Assembly (NCBI GenBank): GCA_902805485.1
Contig: CADCTM010000728.1
Location: forward strand, 1-8,558
DNA from: an uncultured Coleofasciculus sp.
GTDB lineage: Bacteria > Cyanobacteriota > Cyanobacteriia > Cyanobacteriales > Coleofasciculaceae
Length of the DNA: 8,558 nucleotides
Reading direction: 5' to 3'
Shown in pieces: positions 5,861 through 8,558 of this stretch (the stretch's first letter is position 1; the number at the start of each line of letters is the position of its first letter). Position numbers and translations under genes: made by a program. The notes under the pieces are model-generated. The model saw only the letters and a program-made list of their open reading frames with translations. It was not told the origin of the DNA and did no database searches.

Positions 5861-6205
5861 ATGACAAAAGGACAAGGATTTGGCTTTGGTTTAGGCAAAA
5901 TGAAAGAACTTGCCGAGGCGTTCAAAAAAGCTCAAGAAGTTCAACAAGGTGCCAAGCAACTCCAAGAAGAACTGGAGCAAATGGAAATTGAAGGAACCTC
6001 CGGCGAGGGCACCGTTAAGGTTGTTCTGAGCGGCAATCAGGAACCTCTGCGAGTCGTGATTTCCGGCGATGCAATGGCTCAGGGAGCAGAAGCGCTTTCT
6101 GAACTCGTGACACTGGCGATGCAAGATGCCTACGAAAAGTCCACCGCCACCATGCGAGAACGCATGGAAGAACTTACCAGTGGGCTAAATCTTCCAGGAA
6201 TGTAA
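5861..6205 (+). CDS. ebfC: YbaB/EbfC family nucleoid-associated protein
   Basis: This 114-residue protein has the standard YbaB/EbfC layout. A Gly/Phe-rich start (GQGFGFGLG, 5-13) is followed by a long charged helix (about 14-42) rich in Lys, Glu and Gln that forms the dimer arm. A beta-sheet core follows (VKVVLSGNQEPLRVVISGDAM), then a C-terminal helical segment (LVTLAMQDAYEKSTATMRERMEEL) and the short tail LNLPGM. Family members are homodimers that bind DNA and coat the nucleoid; the founding proteins are E. coli YbaB and Borrelia EbfC. The length is typical and nothing appears broken. The gene is the third on the plus strand after murC and murB and ends before a strong hairpin. No good Shine-Dalgarno is visible. 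The chromosomal targets cannot be inferred from sequence. Confidence 0.94.
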   Translation: MTKGQGFGFGLGKMKELAEAFKKAQEVQQGAKQLQEELEQMEIEGTSGEGTVKVVLSGNQEPLRVVISGDAMAQGAEALSELVTLAMQDAYEKSTATMRERMEELTSGLNLPGM

Positions 6206-6223
6206 TCATTCAGGACAACGGAA

Positions 6224-6252
6224 GTAAAAGGTAAAAGGTAAAAAGTCAAAAG
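6224..6252 (+). repeat. Short tandem heptamer-like repeat
   Basis: GTAAAAG (6224-6230) and GTAAAAG (6231-6237) are followed by GTAAAAAG (6238-6245) and TCAAAAG (6246-6252), so four near-identical A-rich units lie in a row. Short tandemly repeated heptamers of this kind are common between genes in filamentous cyanobacteria. The last units also form the left arm of the terminator stem. Confidence 0.7.
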
Positions 6253-6276
6253 ACAAACGATTTGCTTTTGACTTTT
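6241..6276. terminator. Bidirectional terminator between ebfC and the SGNH gene
   Basis: AAAAGTCAAAAG (6241-6252) is perfectly complementary to CTTTTGACTTTT (6265-6276). Inside it, CAAA (6254-6257) pairs with TTTG (6261-6264) across CGA. The result is a 16-bp stem with one bulged A at 6253. T-rich sequence follows on both strands (TTATTTTGG on plus, TTTACC repeats on minus), and the two genes converge here, so it can end transcripts from either side. On the minus strand it starts within four bases of the SGNH stop codon. Confidence 0.8.
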
Positions 6277-6279
6277 GCC

Positions 6280-7653
6280 TTATTTTGGAGGCTTCGGCGG
6301 TGCTACCTGCAACTTCGGCAAACTGGTGATCACCCGATAAAACCGTTCGGATAGGGCGGCATTTGCATCTTTTGACAAGTGAACAGCATCAGAAAAAGCG
6401 GTCTTACCTTTAGGAAGCTCGTCATCAAGCTTATAAAAATTCAGGGCTTTTACATTCTTAGGAAACGCCTTTTGGAGCTTCTGACTCGCTTGTACCAATT
6501 CTCCATAGCCGCTCTTCACCTGCTGCGTGTAAACAGGCCCTAGTTCTTTGAGAATTTCCTGTTCCTTTGGTAAAAGCTTTTTGGTATCGCGACCCGTAAT
6601 TTCTGGTTGAACAGCAACAACTAAAGGAATTCCCGCCCCCGCTGTCAGCGTTACAAGTTGCTTTTGGTACTTCCGATAGCGTGCAACCCGGCGTTCCAGT
6701 TCAGCCGGGTCAGTGGGGAGGTGTTCAGAAAGTGATTTTGTCTCCTCTGTTGCCACCAAACTCAGCTCACTCAGCGAGGGCTTTGGATGTAGGAGCCAGT
6801 ATTGTATCGCTTTGACTAAATACGTGCTACTGAATGCTTGCTTCAACTGTAGGCTGAGGTAAGTCCAGAAATGCCCTGGTGCGTTGTTTAGGAATGCTTC
6901 GGTATGGGGGATATCTACTTGCGCTTTGTTGCTGGGCAGCATCAAGTCAGCATAGCCATCCAAAACCACGATCGCATCTGGGCGATAAGGCATAACCTGG
7001 AGGGCTAACTGAGCCAGTGTATTGCCAGAAGCATAACCCGGTACAGCGGCATTAATCACGCGATACTGCCCCTCTCGCATCCGTAACGGTAGCGTCATTA
7101 CCTTATCCAGTTCCGATTTAAAGTAAGGCAAAGTTGCCGGACGATACTTTTCTGGAGAACGTTTCTGCTGTGCCACCCGTTCGTTAAGACGCGCTTCCAG
7201 CAAACTGGCTAAAGTCGCTTGGTTATTTTCATTCCATTGACCAAAAGCCGTAGAACCACCCAAAAGAAAAACTCGAATTTCATTTTTGGGTTTGCTGAGG
7301 GGAAGCGGGTTGTCGTCGCGGAACCCCTGTTCATTAATACGCCAGACATTGCTCTTTTGGTTCCCAACTAAGCTGTAGCCTACAGCTTGATGCCTTTGCA
7401 CACCCAGACGCCCACGAGCTGATAAACCATCGTAGGGTTGTTGATTTTGACCTAAGTATTTAAGGCAATAATCGGTAACAATCGTTGGGACGCCTTCATA
7501 GGCTGTCAATTCCGCGCTTTTACCCGTCACACCAACAACAATTCGAGTTAATAATTCTAGGAGAATCAAGGCTACGGGAATAGCCGCAAGGAACACCAGA
7601 AGCGGCAAGCGTTGGCGGTTTTTTCGGTAGGTGCGGCGGCGCGACTTGAACAT
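6280..7653 (-). CDS. Membrane-anchored SGNH/GDSL hydrolase-like protein
   Basis: This is a protein of 457 residues from the ATG at 7653, chosen because AGGAAA sits nine bases upstream; in-frame ATGs at 7677 and 7701 lack this. A basic N-terminus (KSRRRTYRKNRQR) precedes one hydrophobic helix at about 16-42, so the bulk should lie outside the cytoplasmic membrane, held as a type II anchor. SGNH blocks can be followed: FLLGGSTAFG with Ser134 (block I), AVPGYAS with Gly206 (block II) and FSDAVHL with Asp422 and His425 (block V). Block III reads LDGYADL at 232-237, with Ala where the family GxND motif has Asn. An Asn-poor insertion, about 260-350, contains a basic helix (ELERRVARYRKYQKQL). The C-terminus is Pro/Lys-rich. 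Family members are esterases, lipases or carbohydrate acetyl-modifying enzymes; no substrate can be named here. The gene interrupts ebfC and the phosphatase. Confidence 0.82.
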   Translation of the reverse strand: MFKSRRRTYRKNRQRLPLLVFLAAIPVALILLELLTRIVVGVTGKSAELTAYEGVPTIVTDYCLKYLGQNQQPYDGLSARGRLGVQRHQAVGYSLVGNQKSNVWRINEQGFRDDNPLPLSKPKNEIRVFLLGGSTAFGQWNENNQATLASLLEARLNERVAQQKRSPEKYRPATLPYFKSELDKVMTLPLRMREGQYRVINAAVPGYASGNTLAQLALQVMPYRPDAIVVLDGYADLMLPSNKAQVDIPHTEAFLNNAPGHFWTYLSLQLKQAFSSTYLVKAIQYWLLHPKPSLSELSLVATEETKSLSEHLPTDPAELERRVARYRKYQKQLVTLTAGAGIPLVVAVQPEITGRDTKKLLPKEQEILKELGPVYTQQVKSGYGELVQASQKLQKAFPKNVKALNFYKLDDELPKGKTAFSDAVHLSKDANAALSERFYRVITSLPKLQVAPPKPPK

Positions 7654-7660
7654 CAAATAC

Positions 7661-7666
7661 TTTCCT
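7661..7666 (-). promoter_or_regulatory. Ribosome binding site deciding the SGNH start
   Basis: On the minus strand, 7666-7661 is AGGAAA, seven bases before the ATG at 7653-7651 (nine from the GGA core). The two upstream in-frame ATGs have no comparable site, so the 16 extra residues they would add are probably not translated. Confidence 0.55.
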
Positions 7667-7713
7667 GAAGTCACCATTGAATTGGATAGGTATCCCTTCA
7701 TAGCTAAAAGGTT

Positions 7714-7742
7714 AATAGAATTACCGATGGGCTTTTGTTCAA
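7714..7742 (-). promoter_or_regulatory. Candidate promoter of the SGNH gene
   Basis: On the minus strand, TTGAAC (7742-7737) and TCTATT (7719-7714) are 17 bases apart, each matching four of six consensus bases. The predicted start near 7707 would give a leader of about 55 bases before the ATG at 7653. Confidence 0.3.
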
Positions 7743-7848
7743 ATAGACAATGCCAGCGATTGAGCCTAACTCAGGCATCCGTTATCTCATCCTACGGGAG
7801 GCTTTGGACAGCTTCGTTGCTAAACTTAACAATATCGTCGTGTCGGGA

Positions 7849-7881
7849 TTAATTATTAAAAATCTCAAACTTATAAAGTTT
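7849..7881 (+). promoter_or_regulatory. Candidate promoter and palindrome upstream of the phosphatase gene
   Basis: TTAATT (7849-7854) and TATAAA (7872-7877) are 17 bases apart. The -10 lies inside a perfect inverted repeat, AAACTT (7867-7872) ATA AAGTTT (7876-7881). A start near 7884 would leave a leader of about 80 bases to the ATG at 7964. The palindrome could be an operator, but AT-rich DNA yields such repeats by chance. Confidence 0.35.
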
Positions 7882-7963
7882 AATGATTAATTACGTCCGC
7901 TTGTCGGCGGCGCTGTTGACTCAGCCGTCGTTGTTTTTCAACCGTATCCGAAGCCCTAATAAT

Positions 7964-8446
7964 ATGCCGAAGTCCTACAAATTACTCTTTGTCTGCCTTG
8001 GTAATATCTGCCGTTCTCCGTCTGCCGAGAATATTATGAATCACTTAATTGAACAAGCAGGTATGAGTGAGAAAATTAGCTGCGATTCGGCAGGGACGGG
8101 GGGTTATCATATTGGTGCAGCTCCCGATCGCCGTATGACAGCAGCCGCAGAACGTCGTGGCATAACGCTCAAAGGTCAAGCGCGGCAGTTTCACAAGTCT
8201 GATTTTGAAAAGTTTGACCTAATTTTGGCAATGGATCGAGATAACTATCAGGATATTCTCTCTCTTGATCCAGGTGGAAAGTATCAGGATAAGGTAAAGT
8301 TAATGTGCGATTTTGCCACCCATCACCGTGAGAAAGAAGTACCTGACCCTTACTATGGCGGCACCGAAGGATTTGATAACGTGATTGATTTATTGTTGGA
8401 CGCTTGTGAGGGCTTGCTGCACTATGTTGTCAAGGCTGATGCCTAG
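7964..8446 (+). CDS. Low-molecular-weight protein-tyrosine phosphatase
   Basis: This 160-residue cytosolic enzyme hydrolyses phosphotyrosine through a cysteinyl-phosphate intermediate. The P-loop VCLGNICRSPSAE (10-22) gives the CX5R motif with nucleophile Cys11 and Arg17; Cys16 is the neighbouring cysteine often used in redox protection. The general acid is Asp128 in VPDPYYGG. CDSAGTGGYHIG (40-51) and FDLILAMDRDNYQDI (84-98) are family segments. The length matches the usual 150-165. The ATG at 7964 puts the P-loop ten residues from the start, as is normal; the longer frame from 7883 adds 27 unrelated residues and would begin at the predicted transcription start. Close homologues include bacterial Wzb/YwlE-like enzymes, and YwlE-type arginine phosphatase activity cannot be excluded, though a Tyr-rich DPYY tail fits tyrosine phosphatase. 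No strong Shine-Dalgarno is visible. Confidence 0.95.
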   Translation: MPKSYKLLFVCLGNICRSPSAENIMNHLIEQAGMSEKISCDSAGTGGYHIGAAPDRRMTAAAERRGITLKGQARQFHKSDFEKFDLILAMDRDNYQDILSLDPGGKYQDKVKLMCDFATHHREKEVPDPYYGGTEGFDNVIDLLLDACEGLLHYVVKADA

Positions 8447-8519
8447 CTTAAGAAAGAATAGCGATCGCCTTCTGACTCACTGTTGCCCTAAAGTAAATTT
8501 AAACAATCCATAAACGCGA

Positions 8520-8532
8520 GCTAACCTTTAGC
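8520..8532. other. Small hairpin near the right edge
   Basis: GCTAA (8520-8524) pairs with TTAGC (8528-8532) across CCT. The region after the phosphatase (8447-8558) otherwise shows a HIP1 site at 8461-8468 and no gene. Without a T run the hairpin is a weak terminator at best. Confidence 0.25.
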
Positions 8533-8558
8533 CTAGAAGATAGTAGTTAAGTTGCCTA

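Larger units (their letters stand above)
7654..7963. other. Divergent intergenic region between the SGNH and phosphatase genes
   Basis: These 310 bp carry no supported gene. The left part holds a candidate promoter for the SGNH gene (7714-7742). The segment 7845-7895 is strongly AT-rich and contains a perfect inverted repeat with a TATAAA element. The 27-codon upstream extension of the phosphatase frame (from 7883) resembles nothing in the family. No tRNA or strong terminator was seen. Confidence 0.6.

Noticed and set aside
7791..7802. CCTACGGGAGGC, identical to part of a universal 16S rRNA segment
   Set aside because: Only 12 bases match; the flanks diverge at once and no other rRNA sequence is nearby, so this is chance.
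7883..7963. 27-residue upstream extension of the phosphatase
   Set aside because: The family P-loop normally lies about ten residues from the start, which the ATG at 7964 provides; the extension overlaps AT-rich promoter-like DNA.

Overview
The window looks like chromosomal DNA from a cyanobacterium, probably a filamentous or otherwise large-genome type. The HIP1 octamer GCGATCGC occurs eight times in 8.6 kb. The glyceraldehyde-3-phosphate dehydrogenase has the sequence signature of the photosynthetic Gap2 type. The murC-murB-ebfC cluster with gap2 and a low-molecular-weight tyrosine phosphatase nearby is an arrangement I remember from Nostoc-like genomes. I see no rRNA, tRNA, CRISPR array, insertion sequence or prophage gene.

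Left part (1-2805, all minus strand, read right to left). nadD makes nicotinate adenine dinucleotide for NAD synthesis. It is followed by gap2, the NAD(P)-dependent Calvin-cycle and gluconeogenic dehydrogenase, which ends in a strong intrinsic terminator. Immediately beyond lies a two-gene unit: a 108-residue one-helix membrane protein resembling the EACC1 adaptor family, then the first 177 residues of a CHAT-domain (caspase-like) protein that runs off the left edge. This accessory pair is the most likely defence or conflict module in the window.

Middle (2806-6205). A 374-bp divergent intergenic region separates nadD from murC. It carries a plausible extended -10 promoter, an overlapping inverted repeat, and a GT-rich leader running into the murC Shine-Dalgarno. 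murC, murB and ebfC follow on the plus strand with gaps of 87 and 83 bp. MurC adds L-Ala to UDP-MurNAc. MurB makes that UDP-MurNAc by reducing the enolpyruvyl precursor. EbfC/YbaB is a nucleoid-associated protein often found near housekeeping genes.

Right part (6206-8558). A long stem built from A-rich heptamers serves both convergent genes as a bidirectional terminator. A membrane-anchored SGNH hydrolase-like protein follows on the minus strand; its block III asparagine appears to be replaced by alanine. A 310-bp divergent region then leads to a low-molecular-weight protein-tyrosine phosphatase on the plus strand. The last 112 bp show only a HIP1 site and a small hairpin.

Most of the window is ordinary conserved cyanobacterial core genome. 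The parts worth a second look are the CHAT/EACC1-like pair, the murC leader, and the unusual SGNH protein. Start codons were moved inward from the longest reading frame for six genes (EACC1-like, gap2, nadD, SGNH, phosphatase, and the GTG-initiated CHAT gene), using family N-termini and ribosome binding sites.
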